From Pseudofrankia nepalensis (GTDB lineage: Bacteria > Actinomycetota > Actinomycetes > Frankiales > Frankiaceae), in NCBI RefSeq assembly GCF_016786305.1, contig NZ_JADWYV010000006.1: a stretch of DNA of 64,000 nucleotides; one strand, 5' to 3'. The position numbers and the translations under genes are program-made. Under the pieces are notes generated by a model, which saw nothing but the letters and a program-made list of their open reading frames with translations, made no database searches and had not been told where the DNA came from. Below are positions 42,264 through 51,225 of the stretch, piece after piece (the first letter of the stretch is position 1; each line of letters starts with the position of its first letter).

Positions 42264-42346
42264 GGCCGGGGTCCCTGCCGGATCGCGCAGCGATCTGGGA
42301 GGTCTGCGAGCAGGTCCGCTGGGAGGTCCGATTGTCCCAGGATCAC

Positions 42347-43102
42347 TCAGCGGGCCGTGTAGCCGCCGTCCACCGGGAGCAACGTGCCGGTCACGAAGGA
42401 CGACTCGTCGCTGGCCAGGAAGAGCGCGGCGGCCGCCAGCTCCTCCGGCATGCCCCACCGCTTCATCGGCTGCGGCGGGATCAGGTCGGCCGGCGGGGTC
42501 GAACCAGGCTCGCCGCCGGCGAGGCCCGTCCAGATCATGCCGGGGCAGATCGCGTTCACCCGCACTCCCTGGGTGGCGTAGTCGAGCGCGGCCGTCCTGG
42601 TGAGCTGCACGACCCCGCCTTTGGCAGCGGCGTAGACCGCCTGGTGCTTCAGCCCGACCAGGCCGGCGACGGACGCCGTGTTGATCACCGAGCCGCCGCC
42701 GGAGCGCAGCATGGCCGCGATGCCGTGCCGCATGCCGAGGAAGACGCCCTTGAGGTTGACCGCGACGACGTCGTCGAAGATCTGCTCGTCGAAGTCGGCC
42801 AGCGGTCGGCGCGGGCCGCCGAAGCCGGCGTTGTTGAAGAGAACATCGAGCCCGCCGAATTCGCGCTCGGCAGTCTCGATCATCCGCGCGACGTCGTCGT
42901 TCCGTGACACGTCGACATGAACAGCGACCGCCGTATCACCGATCTCGGCGACGACTTCCTTCTCTTTCCCGCTGATGTCCGCGCACACCACACGGGCGCC
43001 TTCTCGCGCGAAGAGGAGGGCTGTCGCGCGCCCTATTCCTGAACCGGCGCCGGTGACCACGGCGACCTTTCCGGCAAGTCGACCCGTCTTTTCGTCGCTC
43101 AT
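42347..43102 (-). CDS. SDR-family oxidoreductase
   Basis: 251 residues from the ATG at 43102. 'VAVVTGAGSGIGRATALLFAREGARVVCADIS' (cofactor loop, Asp for NAD), 'NNAGFGG', Ser in 'NTASVAG', 'YAAAKGG' (YxxxK), 'VRVNAICPGMI', and the terminal 'SSFVTGTLLPVDGGYTA' are all typical of FabG-like SDRs. 52 bases separate it from the divergent TIM-barrel gene, so they share a promoter region and probably a pathway. Confidence 0.92.
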   Translation of the reverse strand: MSDEKTGRLAGKVAVVTGAGSGIGRATALLFAREGARVVCADISGKEKEVVAEIGDTAVAVHVDVSRNDDVARMIETAEREFGGLDVLFNNAGFGGPRRPLADFDEQIFDDVVAVNLKGVFLGMRHGIAAMLRSGGGSVINTASVAGLVGLKHQAVYAAAKGGVVQLTRTAALDYATQGVRVNAICPGMIWTGLAGGEPGSTPPADLIPPQPMKRWGMPEELAAAALFLASDESSFVTGTLLPVDGGYTAR

Positions 43103-43154
43103 AGGGGAAAGTGTAGTACAACGGTATAGCTGAGGTCGATTTCGAGGAGGAGAC

Positions 43155-43919
43155 ATGGCGACGGTCGAGCTCGCGCTGAGCCCCGACACGATGTGGGACG
43201 TCGATATTGACGCGATGGCCGGCGCGACCCGGGCGGCCGGCTTCTCGGCGCTCGGGCTCGCGATCATCGGCGGGGTGGACGAGAAGGCCGCGGCCGCGCT
43301 CGACACGTCCGGGCTGCGCTGCCACGAGCTGATGGCGCTGCTGTTCACCGGGCGGGAGGACGTCGTACTCCGGCACGCGGCCAAGCTCGCGGGCGTCGCG
43401 GCGGCCGTACGGGCCGAGTGGATCGTGGCCACGTTCCTCGCGCCGCTGGGTGGGCAGTCGCTGGACCTCCTCAAGCGCAGCACGGACATCTTCGCCGAGG
43501 CGGGGGCGCGGCTGGCGGTGGAGCCCAGTCCGCTCGGCGGGGTGGCGTCGATCGACGACGCGCTCGAGGTGGTCGAGGCCGCGGGCCCGGACCGGGCCGG
43601 GGTGCTGATCGACAGCTGGCACTTCTTCCGCGGCGGCGCCCCCTGGGAGCAGCTCGAGCGGGTCCCGCTCGACCGCGTCGCGTATGTACAGATGGCCGAT
43701 GCGCTGCCGCCGGCCTCCGAGGACGCGGTGAGCGAGACCGCGAACCGGCGGGCGCTTCCGGGTCACGGCGTGCTTGACCTCGACCGGTTCGCCGGGACGC
43801 TGCGCGACCGCGGCTACGACGGGCTCGTCAGCGTGGAGGTGCTGAACGAGGAACTGCGCCGCGATCCGCTGAAGCTGCCGCAGGCAGCCATGGAGGCGAC
43901 GGCGCCGTACTGGCGCTGA
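43155..43919 (+). CDS. Xylose-isomerase-like TIM-barrel protein (sugar phosphate isomerase/epimerase family)
   Basis: 254 residues; GAGGAGGAG precedes the ATG. Pattern of the AP-endonuclease-2 superfamily: 'MAGATRAAGFSALGLAI', 'GARLAVEPSPLGGVASIDDALEVV' (first metal Glu), 'GVLIDSWHFFRGGAPW' (Asp and His), 'VAYVQMADALPP' (Asp), 'RRALPGHGVLDLDRFAGTLRDRGYDGLVSVEVLNEEL' (last Glu). Metal-dependent isomerase, epimerase or dehydratase on a cyclic polyol or small acid. Divergent from the SDR and convergent with the ligase gene. Confidence 0.88.
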   Translation: MATVELALSPDTMWDVDIDAMAGATRAAGFSALGLAIIGGVDEKAAAALDTSGLRCHELMALLFTGREDVVLRHAAKLAGVAAAVRAEWIVATFLAPLGGQSLDLLKRSTDIFAEAGARLAVEPSPLGGVASIDDALEVVEAAGPDRAGVLIDSWHFFRGGAPWEQLERVPLDRVAYVQMADALPPASEDAVSETANRRALPGHGVLDLDRFAGTLRDRGYDGLVSVEVLNEELRRDPLKLPQAAMEATAPYWR

Positions 43920-43944
43920 GGGCGGGCCGCTCACGCCACGCCGC

Positions 43945-45486
43945 TCACGCCGGGCCGATCCGGAACCGGCGGACCTTGCCGACGCTGGTGCGCGGCAGCT
44001 CGTCGATCAGGTGCCACTCGCGCGGGCGGGCGGCCGGCGGAAGATTGCCGGTCGCCCAGTCCGCCACCTCGTTCAGGTCGGGCGGGGCGCCCGCGTCCCG
44101 CGGCACGAGGTACGCCACGGGGACGACGTCGCGGGTCGGGTCCGCCTTGGCCACCACGGCGGCCTCCAGGACGCCCGGCGCCTGCGCCAGGACCGACTCC
44201 ACCTCGGTGAGGCTGACGTTCTCGCCAGCGACCTTGATCACGTCGTCGACCCGCCCGACGAAGCGCAGCAGCCCGTCGGCGTCGGCCGCCACCAGGTCGC
44301 CGGTCGTGAACCAGCTCGTCCCGTCCGGAAGGTCGGTGAACGACCGGCCGGTCGTCTCCGGGTCGTCGAGGTAGCCCGCGAAGAGGTCCGCGCCGCGCAC
44401 CCCGCGTACCCGCAGGATGCCGGGCGTCCCCGCTGGGGCGGGGCCGCCGTCCACGGGGTCGACCAGCGCGATCTCGCGGCCGCCGAGCGGCTCGCCGATC
44501 ACGTCGTGCCGCAGCGGGACGCTGGTGTCGCCGGTGACCGCGGCGATGGTCTCGGTCATCCCGTACAGCTGGCGCGGCCGGCACCCGACGATCTCGGCGA
44601 ACCGCTCGTAGTGCTGCTCCCCGAGGCTCTGCGCGAACCACACGTGCCGCATCTTCAGCGGCGGGAGCTCGCTCCCGCAGCGGGCGAGGATCATCCGGAT
44701 CGGCGCCGCGAACAGGCTCGCGTGCGTCGCGCCGAGCTCGTCCGCCTGCCGGACCCAGCGGGACGCGGAGAACGTGTGGGTGAGCGCGACGGCGGCGCCG
44801 GTCGCGATCGCCGGGGCGAAGCAGTAGTACTGCGCGTTCGCGTGGAAGAGCGGCAGCGTGACGAGCCAGCGGTCCTCGGGCCGCAGGCCCACGGCCGCGG
44901 CCATGGCCACGCCGACCGTGTGGTAGTTCTCCTGCGTCAGCACGACGCCCTTCGGCTCGGACGTGGTGCCCGACGTGAACATCACCGCGAGCCGGTCCCG
45001 CGGGTCGACGCGGGCGGCGGCGGTGACTGGCTCACCGCCGGGCAGCGGGCCGCTCGGCGCCACGTCGGCGGCCGTCTCGGTGAGCTCGATCACCACCGCG
45101 ACCGCGTCGGCGGCGCCCGCGCGGTAGGCGTCCGCCCGGGCGGCGGCACACAGGGCGACGGCCGGCCGGATCCGGCGGACCTGCGCGGCGATGTCACGCG
45201 CCGTCGACGCCGGGTCGGCGGGCACGATCCAGGCGCCCAGCCGGGCCGCGGCGAGCCAGGCGGCGACGAAGGCCGGGCAGTTGGCGAGCGCGAGGTGCAC
45301 GCACGAGCCGGGCCCGACGCCGGCGGCCCGCAGCGTCCCGGCGGTCTCGGCCACGATCTGGTCGAACTCCTCGTACGAGTACGCGTTGATCGCGTGGTCG
45401 TCGCGGAAGAGAAGGAAGAGCCGGTCGCCGTGGTCCGCCACGGCCGCGGACCACTGTTCGTGGAACGTCGCGGAAGGCACTCGCAT
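43945..45486 (-). CDS. AMP-binding acyl-CoA synthetase/ligase
   Basis: 513 residues from the ATG at 45486, which shares one base with the aldolase stop (TGATG). P-loop 'FTSGTTSEPKG' (170-180), A5 'YGMTETIA', A7 'WFTTGDL', A8 'GRVDDVIKVAGENVSLTEVE', and A10 'PRTSVGKVRRF' with the catalytic Lys. All motifs are complete, so it should activate a carboxylate to acyl-AMP and then CoA thioester. Closest in style to crotonobetaine/carnitine- or aryl-CoA ligases. Coupled to the class II aldolase, which implies that the aldolase product or substrate is an acid. Confidence 0.93.
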   Translation of the reverse strand: MRVPSATFHEQWSAAVADHGDRLFLLFRDDHAINAYSYEEFDQIVAETAGTLRAAGVGPGSCVHLALANCPAFVAAWLAAARLGAWIVPADPASTARDIAAQVRRIRPAVALCAAARADAYRAGAADAVAVVIELTETAADVAPSGPLPGGEPVTAAARVDPRDRLAVMFTSGTTSEPKGVVLTQENYHTVGVAMAAAVGLRPEDRWLVTLPLFHANAQYYCFAPAIATGAAVALTHTFSASRWVRQADELGATHASLFAAPIRMILARCGSELPPLKMRHVWFAQSLGEQHYERFAEIVGCRPRQLYGMTETIAAVTGDTSVPLRHDVIGEPLGGREIALVDPVDGGPAPAGTPGILRVRGVRGADLFAGYLDDPETTGRSFTDLPDGTSWFTTGDLVAADADGLLRFVGRVDDVIKVAGENVSLTEVESVLAQAPGVLEAAVVAKADPTRDVVPVAYLVPRDAGAPPDLNEVADWATGNLPPAARPREWHLIDELPRTSVGKVRRFRIGPA

Positions 45487-46280
45487 CAGTCCGCGAACGA
45501 CGGGTCGAGCCGCTCGACCTTCCGCAGCAGCGCGGGCCACTCGCGGTCGTGCGAGCCGGCGAGGTCGCGCAGCCACTGACGGGCGGTCACCGCGACGACC
45601 TCCGGCGGCGGGACGGTGAGCGGCCGCCCGGTGGACAGCGCCAGGAGCTGCGCCCGCGCGGCCTTCTCCAGGTAGAAACACTCCGTGAACGCGTGCCCGA
45701 CGCTGCGGCCGACCGTGATCGTCCCGTGGTTGCGCAGGACCAGGCCGGCGTGGTCGCCCAGGTCGCGGACCAGCCGCTCCCGCTCGCCCGAGGCGAGCGC
45801 GATGCCCTCATAGTCGTGGTAGCCGAGCCGGTCGTGGAAGCGCATGGCGTGCTGGGTCAGCGGAAGCAGCCCGTCGGCCAGCGCCGACAGCGCCATTCCG
45901 GCCTCGGTGTGCAGGTGCACCACGGCGTGGGCGTCCTCGCGGGCGGCGTGGATCGCGCCGTGGATGACGAAGCCCGCCGCGTTCGGCCGGAACGGGCTCT
46001 CGCCGATGACCACGCCGTCCTGGTCGATCTTCACCAGGCTGGACGCGGTGATCTCGTCGAAGCCGAGCCCGAGCGGGTTGACCAGGAAGTGGTGCCCCGG
46101 GCCGGGCACCCGCGCCGAGATGTGCGTGTAGATCAGGTCATCCCAGCCGAAGAGCGCGCACAGGCGGTACGCGGCGGCCAGGTCGCGCCGGATCCGCCGC
46201 TCCTCGGCCGACATCGGCCCGTCCTCGGCCACCCGCTCGACGGGCAACTCGAACGACGAGTATTCGGTGACCGTTGCCAT
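45486..46280 (-). CDS. Class II aldolase/adducin-family protein
   Basis: 264 residues from the ATG at 46280. Signatures: 'RDLAAAYRLCALFGWDDLIYTHISARVPGPGHHFLVNPLGLGFDEITASSLVKID', zinc ligands 'VVHLHTEAGMAL' (HxH), a further His in 'LVLRNHGTITVG', and C-terminal 'AFTECFYLEKAARAQLLAL'. The family includes L-fuculose-phosphate aldolase and decarboxylases; this longer bacterial group resembles adducin-head-like enzymes of unknown substrate. Zinc-dependent retro-aldol or decarboxylation is likely. First gene of a two-gene operon, divergent from a TetR gene over a 20-base palindrome. Confidence 0.9.
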   Translation of the reverse strand: MATVTEYSSFELPVERVAEDGPMSAEERRIRRDLAAAYRLCALFGWDDLIYTHISARVPGPGHHFLVNPLGLGFDEITASSLVKIDQDGVVIGESPFRPNAAGFVIHGAIHAAREDAHAVVHLHTEAGMALSALADGLLPLTQHAMRFHDRLGYHDYEGIALASGERERLVRDLGDHAGLVLRNHGTITVGRSVGHAFTECFYLEKAARAQLLALSTGRPLTVPPPEVVAVTARQWLRDLAGSHDREWPALLRKVERLDPSFAD

Positions 46281-46304
46281 GCCTGCCCCACCGCCCGCCT
46301 CAAC

Positions 46305-46324
46305 TGAACTGTACGTACAGTTCA
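46305..46324. promoter_or_regulatory. Operator between aldolase operon and TetR gene
   Basis: TGAACTGTACGTACAGTTCA, a perfect 20-base palindrome 25 bases upstream of the aldolase start and 45 before the TetR start. Very likely the TetR binding site controlling both directions. Confidence 0.8.
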
Positions 46325-46369
46325 CTCTGTCGACCAGAGGGCGCGGCGTCAACAGAAAGGAGCGCCAGC

Positions 46370-46918
46370 ATGCCGGCACGAGCCGAGTCGGCGATCCTCG
46401 ACGCGGCGTACGCGCTGCTCGTCGAACGCGGGCTCGAGGCCACGACCATCGAGGCGATCGCCGCGCGGGCGGGCGTGAGCAAGGTGACCATCTACAAGTG
46501 GTGGCCCAACCGCGCCGCCGTGATCATGTCGGCATTCCTGCGCAAGTCCGTCGATCTGCTGCCCTACCCCGAGCACTTCCATCTGGAGCAGGTCGAGGAC
46601 CGCCTGCTGATGATGACCGCGGCGTTCCGGGGCGCGACCGGGACCGCGATGGCGGCGCTGATCGCCGCCGGCCAGTCCGACCCGCAGCTCGCCGAGGCGT
46701 TCCGCGACGGCTACATCAACGCTCGGCGGCGGGACGGCATCGCGATCGTGCGGGCGGCCGTGGAGGCCGGGGAGATTCGGCCCGCCAGTCCCGACGTGGT
46801 GCTCGACCTGGTGTACGCGCCGCTCTACTTCCGGCTGATGGTCGGACACAAGCCGCTGGACGAGGACGACGTGCGCGAGCACGTCCGGTTGGTGCTCGCG
46901 GCACTGCGCCCCGCCTGA
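46370..46918 (+). CDS. TetR-family regulator
   Basis: 182 residues; the ATG at 46370 has AAAGGAG seven bases upstream. HTH: 'AESAILDAAYALLVERGLEATTIEAIAARAGVSKVTIYKWWPNRAAVIMSAFL', with 'KVTIYKWWPNR' typical of the TetR_C_11/YfiR-type group. The C-terminal domain contains 'YAPLYFRLMVGHKPLDEDDVREHVRLVL'. Divergent from the aldolase-ligase operon, so it most likely represses that operon and itself, relieved by a pathway acid or CoA ester. Confidence 0.9.
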   Translation: MPARAESAILDAAYALLVERGLEATTIEAIAARAGVSKVTIYKWWPNRAAVIMSAFLRKSVDLLPYPEHFHLEQVEDRLLMMTAAFRGATGTAMAALIAAGQSDPQLAEAFRDGYINARRRDGIAIVRAAVEAGEIRPASPDVVLDLVYAPLYFRLMVGHKPLDEDDVREHVRLVLAALRPA

Positions 46919-46937
46919 CGGGCATCCCGCGCACGAC

Positions 46938-46965
46938 GAAGACCGCCGGAGATCCGGTGGCCTTC
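46938..46965. terminator. Hairpin after the TetR gene
   Basis: GAAGACCGCCGG-AGAT-CCGGTGGCCTTC, ten of twelve positions paired, starting 20 bases after the TetR stop. Confidence 0.55.
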
Positions 46966-47106
46966 GCTGATCTGTAGCGGGGGCGGCTGCCGTCGCGGAA
47001 CGCGCCGCCGACGACTCAGTAAACCGTGGCGGCCGCGGCCGTGACCTCGCGGACCCTCGGCCGTGCCGAGCGAACCGAAGCCAGCCCGGCGAGGTCGTGG
47101 AGAGGG

Positions 47107-48024
47107 CTAATGGCTGTCTTTCCCGCCGGCGGGGACGCTGGCCACGTCGGCCCAGTCGGGAAGTGGCTCGCAGGTCGTGGCCCAGTGGCCGGGAAGGCCC
47201 TGGGCGCCGACGTGCGCGGCGACGATCCCGCCGACGATCGCGCAGGTGGTGTCGACGTCCCCGCCGGTGCTGGCGGTCGTCCAGAACGCCTGCTCATAGT
47301 CGGCGAGATGGCGGGCGGCGGCCCACAGCGCGAACGGCACCGTGTCGTGCGCACTGGTGTTGCGCCCGTTGCCCAGCTCGCGGACCGCGACGTGCGCGTG
47401 CGGAACGTGCGCCAGGCCCCGGGCGGCCCAGACACCGTGACGCACCCGCCCGGGCGGCACATAGCCAAGGACCTCGTCGAGGAACTCCCGCGGCTCGGGC
47501 GTGCCGGGGCGGGTGGCCAGCGCGGCGGCCACGGCGACGGCGACCGCGCCGGCCACACCCTCCGGATGAGCGTGCGTGACCTCGGCCGACCTTGCCGCCT
47601 GCGCCGCGGCCTTCGCCGGATCGTCGCCGAACCAGGCACCGAGTGGCGCGACACGCATCGCGGCGCCGTTGCCCCAGGAACCCTGGCCATCGAACAGGCC
47701 GACGGCGAGCTCTCGCCAGGCACCGCCCTGTCGGATCAGTCGCAGCAGCCGGTTCATGGCTGGGCCGTAGCCGCGGTCAAAGTCGTGATGCTCGGCGAAA
47801 CTCGCTGCCAGCATGTCCTGGTCGACACCGCCGTGCCGTTGCAGCACGGCGACGACGGAGCAGGCCATCTCGGTGTCGTCGGTCCACTGCCACGGCCCGG
47901 GCGGAAGACCACGTCGTGTCAGGGCATCGCGGTGAGCAGGCACGAAGAACTGCGACCCCAGCGCATCCCCCACAGCCAGCCCGTGCAGGGCGTCGAGCGC
48001 ACGTACCCGCCGGTCGATCGTCAT
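47107..48024 (-). CDS. ADP-ribosylglycohydrolase (DraG-like)
   Basis: 305 residues from the ATG at 48024 ('MTIDRRVRALDALHGLAVGDALG'). Binuclear metal site: 'WTDDTEM' (47-53) and, near the end, 'STGGDVDTTCAIVGGIVAAHVG'; 'WGNGAAMRVAPLGAWF' and 'SAEVTHAHPEGVAGAVAVAVA' are the family's other conserved helices. It should remove ADP-ribose from modified Arg or from a small molecule. No ADP-ribosyltransferase is adjacent, but a HEAT protein and other accessory genes are. The first codons resemble a fragment at 3.9 kb. Confidence 0.92.
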   Translation of the reverse strand: MTIDRRVRALDALHGLAVGDALGSQFFVPAHRDALTRRGLPPGPWQWTDDTEMACSVVAVLQRHGGVDQDMLAASFAEHHDFDRGYGPAMNRLLRLIRQGGAWRELAVGLFDGQGSWGNGAAMRVAPLGAWFGDDPAKAAAQAARSAEVTHAHPEGVAGAVAVAVAAALATRPGTPEPREFLDEVLGYVPPGRVRHGVWAARGLAHVPHAHVAVRELGNGRNTSAHDTVPFALWAAARHLADYEQAFWTTASTGGDVDTTCAIVGGIVAAHVGAQGLPGHWATTCEPLPDWADVASVPAGGKDSH

Positions 48025-48152
48025 TACACCCATCATCACCGCCACCATCCGATCAGCCAACACCGCCGCCGAGAAACCATCTCCTGCACGAGCACATTGA
48101 TAGAGATCTCGCCGGAGCCAGCCGAAGATCAACCGCACTGAACTGGCTGTGG

Positions 48153-49691
48153 TCAGCGTCGAGGAACGAGGCGCGGCCAGGGACGACGCCTGGTTGTCGT
48201 TCCCGGTCCTGCTTCGGGCTCGGGGCGAGGCGGCGGGGGTGCGGGCCGGATTCCGGCGCTGAAGGCCAGCAGGCGTCGGCTGGCGTCGTCGAGTCCCGCG
48301 GCTGGGAGGCGGTCGGCTATCCGTGCCCGCTGGTCCGAGGGAAGGGGCTGCCAGGCGTTCGTGGCGCCTGTCGTCAGCCAGGCGCGCAGTCCGGCGCGGC
48401 CGAGGCGGGCCAGGCGAGGGTCCGGGTCGGCGGCGGCGCGCAGGTCCGCCTCGGCGCGGTGCCAGCCGCCGGCTTCGCGGGCAAGCAGCCAGGCCGCGCG
48501 TCTGCTGGCCAGCTTGGAGGAGACCCAGAGCGGCTCGGCCACCGAGGGCGGGGCGCGGTGCTTCGCCAGTGTTCTCGCGGCGGTCGCGCTGACGCGGGCG
48601 CTCGGGTCATGCAGCAGCGGCACGATCAGCGGGACGGCCGGTTCGGCGCCGGCCCGCGCGAAAAGACCGTTCACGGCGGCGGCGCGGACGCGGGCGTTGT
48701 CGTGTGACAGGTGCGCGGCGAACGTGGACAGGTCCGGGTGGTCGCCGACGGCGGCGAGCTCGTCCAGAGCGGCGGCCCGCCGGCGCGTGGTGAGGCCGGG
48801 ATCCGCCAGCCGCCGGCGGTAGAAGGCGGCGAGCTCGATGCCGCGCCGCTTCGCCCGCCAGCGCGCCGTCTCGCGCACCCTCGGCGACCGGTCCGTCAGC
48901 AGCCCGCCCAGGGTGTCGTCGTCGAGGTCGCCGTCGGGCACGGCCGTGAGCGCCTCGAGGCGGGCCTCGACCGAGCTGGCCGTCAGAAGGGCGGCCAGCC
49001 GAGGCCCGTCGGCTGTCTCCGCCAGCCACCGTGCGCAGGTGGCACGCAGCCACTGGTCCGGGTCGCCGCGGGCGGTGTCGAGCAGGTCGTCCAGGGTCAG
49101 CGCGCCGCGCCCACGACCCAGCTCGAACGCCCACCGCCGCACCTGGCGTTGGCCGCCGCTAGTCAGGGCACGGACGAGATCGACGGCCGGCACGCTCGCC
49201 AGCAACGCGTCCCGCACCTCGGTGAGCGCCTGGCCGGCCGGCTGCCGGTCCCGCCCCGCGAGCAGCACATCGAGAACGACCGCGGCCGTGCCAGCGTCGA
49301 GCCGGGGCCGCAGGGCCGCCCAGGCCGCCGCCCGCACCCGCTCGACGTGGTCGAGAAGCCGGACCGCCAGCGCCGACGTCGCGACATCGCCGCCCACAGT
49401 GGCGAGGGCCAGGGCAGCGCGTTCCCGCAGGCGGCCGTCCGCGTGCAGGCTCGCGACCACGGCGCCGAACCCACCGCGCTCCGCTTCGACGATCACAGAC
49501 CAGCCGTTGACCCCGGCGATCGCCGCGCCATACCGGTAGCTCGACCGACGCGCGGCCGCGTCCAGTAACAGCCAGCCACGGCCGTCGAGGCGCTCCAGCT
49601 CCGCCGCGACCGCGTGCCCGCGCGCCGGGTCCGGGCCGGTCACCGCGGCGGCTAAGCGCTCCGCGAGGTCCCGGGCCTCCGACAACGTCAT
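48153..49691 (-). CDS. HEAT-repeat protein
   Basis: 512 residues from the ATG at 49691 ('MTLSEARDLAERLAAAV'); a GTG at 49730 would add 13. An all-alpha solenoid throughout, with HEAT/PBS-lyase-like pairs such as 'RLRERAALALATVGGDVATSALAVRLLD', 'WLRATCARWLAETADGPRLAALL', 'NARVRAAAVNGLFARAG' and 'SARVSATAARTLAKHRAP'. The C-terminal 30 residues are Pro/Arg-rich and disordered. Likely a scaffold or binding protein. A frameshifted fragment of a paralogue is at 11254-11440. The ADP-ribosylglycohydrolase gene starts 128 bases downstream. Confidence 0.85.
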   Translation of the reverse strand: MTLSEARDLAERLAAAVTGPDPARGHAVAAELERLDGRGWLLLDAAARRSSYRYGAAIAGVNGWSVIVEAERGGFGAVVASLHADGRLRERAALALATVGGDVATSALAVRLLDHVERVRAAAWAALRPRLDAGTAAVVLDVLLAGRDRQPAGQALTEVRDALLASVPAVDLVRALTSGGQRQVRRWAFELGRGRGALTLDDLLDTARGDPDQWLRATCARWLAETADGPRLAALLTASSVEARLEALTAVPDGDLDDDTLGGLLTDRSPRVRETARWRAKRRGIELAAFYRRRLADPGLTTRRRAAALDELAAVGDHPDLSTFAAHLSHDNARVRAAAVNGLFARAGAEPAVPLIVPLLHDPSARVSATAARTLAKHRAPPSVAEPLWVSSKLASRRAAWLLAREAGGWHRAEADLRAAADPDPRLARLGRAGLRAWLTTGATNAWQPLPSDQRARIADRLPAAGLDDASRRLLAFSAGIRPAPPPPRPEPEAGPGTTTRRRPWPRLVPRR

Positions 49692-49995
49692 CGCCGGCCC
49701 ATCCTGATCTGCCCACCACCCAGCCGTCACCCCGTTTCCCGCGTGGTGCGGCCACCTTCGCCAAGGTCAGATCCGCTTTATGTCCATGTCCGTCCGTGTC
49801 GGCCGCGCGTTGCTCCCGATCGGGAGCGAGGGGCTGATTCGCCAGGTCATCGACGACGTCCGCGTGAAATTCGACGCGATCGAGCAGGCGGAGCTCGGAG
49901 ATCTTCAGGGTCGGGCCCGTCAGGATGTCGCACCCGGTCGGCGGCTCGATGACGATCTCGGCCGGCGTGACCAGCGAAACGCGTACGCGCACCGC

Positions 49996-50481
49996 TCAGC
50001 GGTGTGCTCGTGCACCGCCCAGGAGCGGCGCGAGATGAACAGCCAGCAGCAGGAGCCCCAGACCCGTCGCCGACAGCAGGCCCAGACCCGGGCGGCTGCT
50101 GGCGACCGGTTCGAACAGGTTGCCCGCCGGATCCATCATGTAGGCACGCGCAGTCTTCGACCTGACGACGACGATGCAACGGACGGCCGCCAGCACAGCG
50201 CACAAGGCGGCGGCGCAGCCGACCACCCGCCATCCACGCGCGGACCGACCAAACGACGCCATAGCGGCCAGGACCATCTCCAGCACCACCGCTACCCCGA
50301 GGCCCAGCCCCAGGGCCGCCGCGACCACAGCGCCGCGATCCCTGAGAACGTCGAGGGCGGTCTCCGCCCCGGTGATGTCATTGTCGGCCCAGGGCAACAG
50401 CACCACCCCCACGACCAGAACAAGCTGACCTATCGCCAAGACGATCAACACCGGTGCCCGCCGGACGCCCCTCATGACCAT
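49996..50481 (-). CDS. Multipass membrane protein
   Basis: 161 residues. Four hydrophobic helices ('VLIVLAIGQLVLVVGVVLLPW', 'VVAAALGLGLGVAVVLEMVLAAM', 'VVGCAAALCAVLAAVRCIVVV', 'LGLLSATGLGLLLLAVHLAPL') and a polar loop between three and four ('RSKTARAYMMDPAGNLFEPV'). No family recognised. Directly downstream (49992 to ~49750, minus strand) a frame begins 'VRVRVSLVTPAEIVIEPPTGCDILTGP', which reads like protein but has no stop before the HEAT gene; it may be a broken gene. Confidence 0.7.
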   Translation of the reverse strand: MVMRGVRRAPVLIVLAIGQLVLVVGVVLLPWADNDITGAETALDVLRDRGAVVAAALGLGLGVAVVLEMVLAAMASFGRSARGWRVVGCAAALCAVLAAVRCIVVVRSKTARAYMMDPAGNLFEPVASSRPGLGLLSATGLGLLLLAVHLAPLLGGARAHR

Positions 50482-50652
50482 TCGGACGCATCCCGCCCAC
50501 GACCGGTTCTGCGCGCGAACTCCAGAACTCCGATTCAGCGACGACCCACATGTCTACGTGCCGACAGGCCCGCGAGATTCCAGGATCGGTACAGGTGGTG
50601 GCGGCCATAAACGGGTGCCTTGCCGTGGCGGACTGCCCTACCCTCTGCCCCA

Positions 50653-51165
50653 ATGAGAGACGAAACCGCCCTCACCGCGAGATGCACCCAGCGCGCGTAC
50701 CTGTACCTGGAACGCGACCACGACCCCGCCGGGCCGCCGTACAGCGACCGCGACCGCGACCAGATGGCGTTCGACCCTGACGAGGTCACCTCCCTGGTCG
50801 GGCTCACCCCGACCGAGGCATGGCGACGTGGAGATCCCGCCGCGCGGGCCGGTCGACCTCCACGCCGGTTCAGCAACTGGAAATACGGGCTACCGGAAGT
50901 CCGCACCTTCGACACCGAGGAGGTCGTCACCGCGCTCCTGGACGCGATCGAGCCGCACGCCACCGGAATCACCAACGCCTACCGCGCACTGGGCATGCGC
51001 GGCGGCGTCATGGTCGTCATCTGGATGCACGGCGTCCGAAACGCTGACGGCGACGTCGCCGTGTCCACCCCCGCGCTCAGCTACAGCAGGCAGACCGTGC
51101 AACGGCTGGCCCAGCTACAGCTGGCGGTCCACCACGACCAGTACATCGAGCTACCTGACCCGTAA
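50653..51165 (+). CDS. DUF4279-family protein
   Basis: 170 residues from the ATG at 50653. Family pattern: 'AYLYLERDHD' (first strand), 'FDPDEVTSLVGLTPTEAWRRGDPA', 'RRFSNWKYGLPE', 'EEVVTALLDAIEPHATGITNAYRALGMRGGVMVVIWMHG', and 'PALSYSRQTVQRLAQLQLAVHHDQY'. DUF4279 proteins are small and often found among immunity proteins and in accessory loci; their role is not established. It stands alone, 60 bases from an ankyrin-gene remnant on the other strand. Confidence 0.8.
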   Translation: MRDETALTARCTQRAYLYLERDHDPAGPPYSDRDRDQMAFDPDEVTSLVGLTPTEAWRRGDPAARAGRPPRRFSNWKYGLPEVRTFDTEEVVTALLDAIEPHATGITNAYRALGMRGGVMVVIWMHGVRNADGDVAVSTPALSYSRQTVQRLAQLQLAVHHDQYIELPDP

Positions 51166-51225
51166 ACCCCCGGTCGGCTCTGCCTTCAGCCAGCCCGAAC
51201 GCTGAGGATGCTGGCTTTGGGTGGC

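Noticed and set aside
49159..49992. Minus-strand frame whose first ~50 residues look protein-like
   Set aside because: It has no stop until deep inside the HEAT gene and the later part is a shadow; at most a broken gene, so mentioned only in the neighbour's entry.
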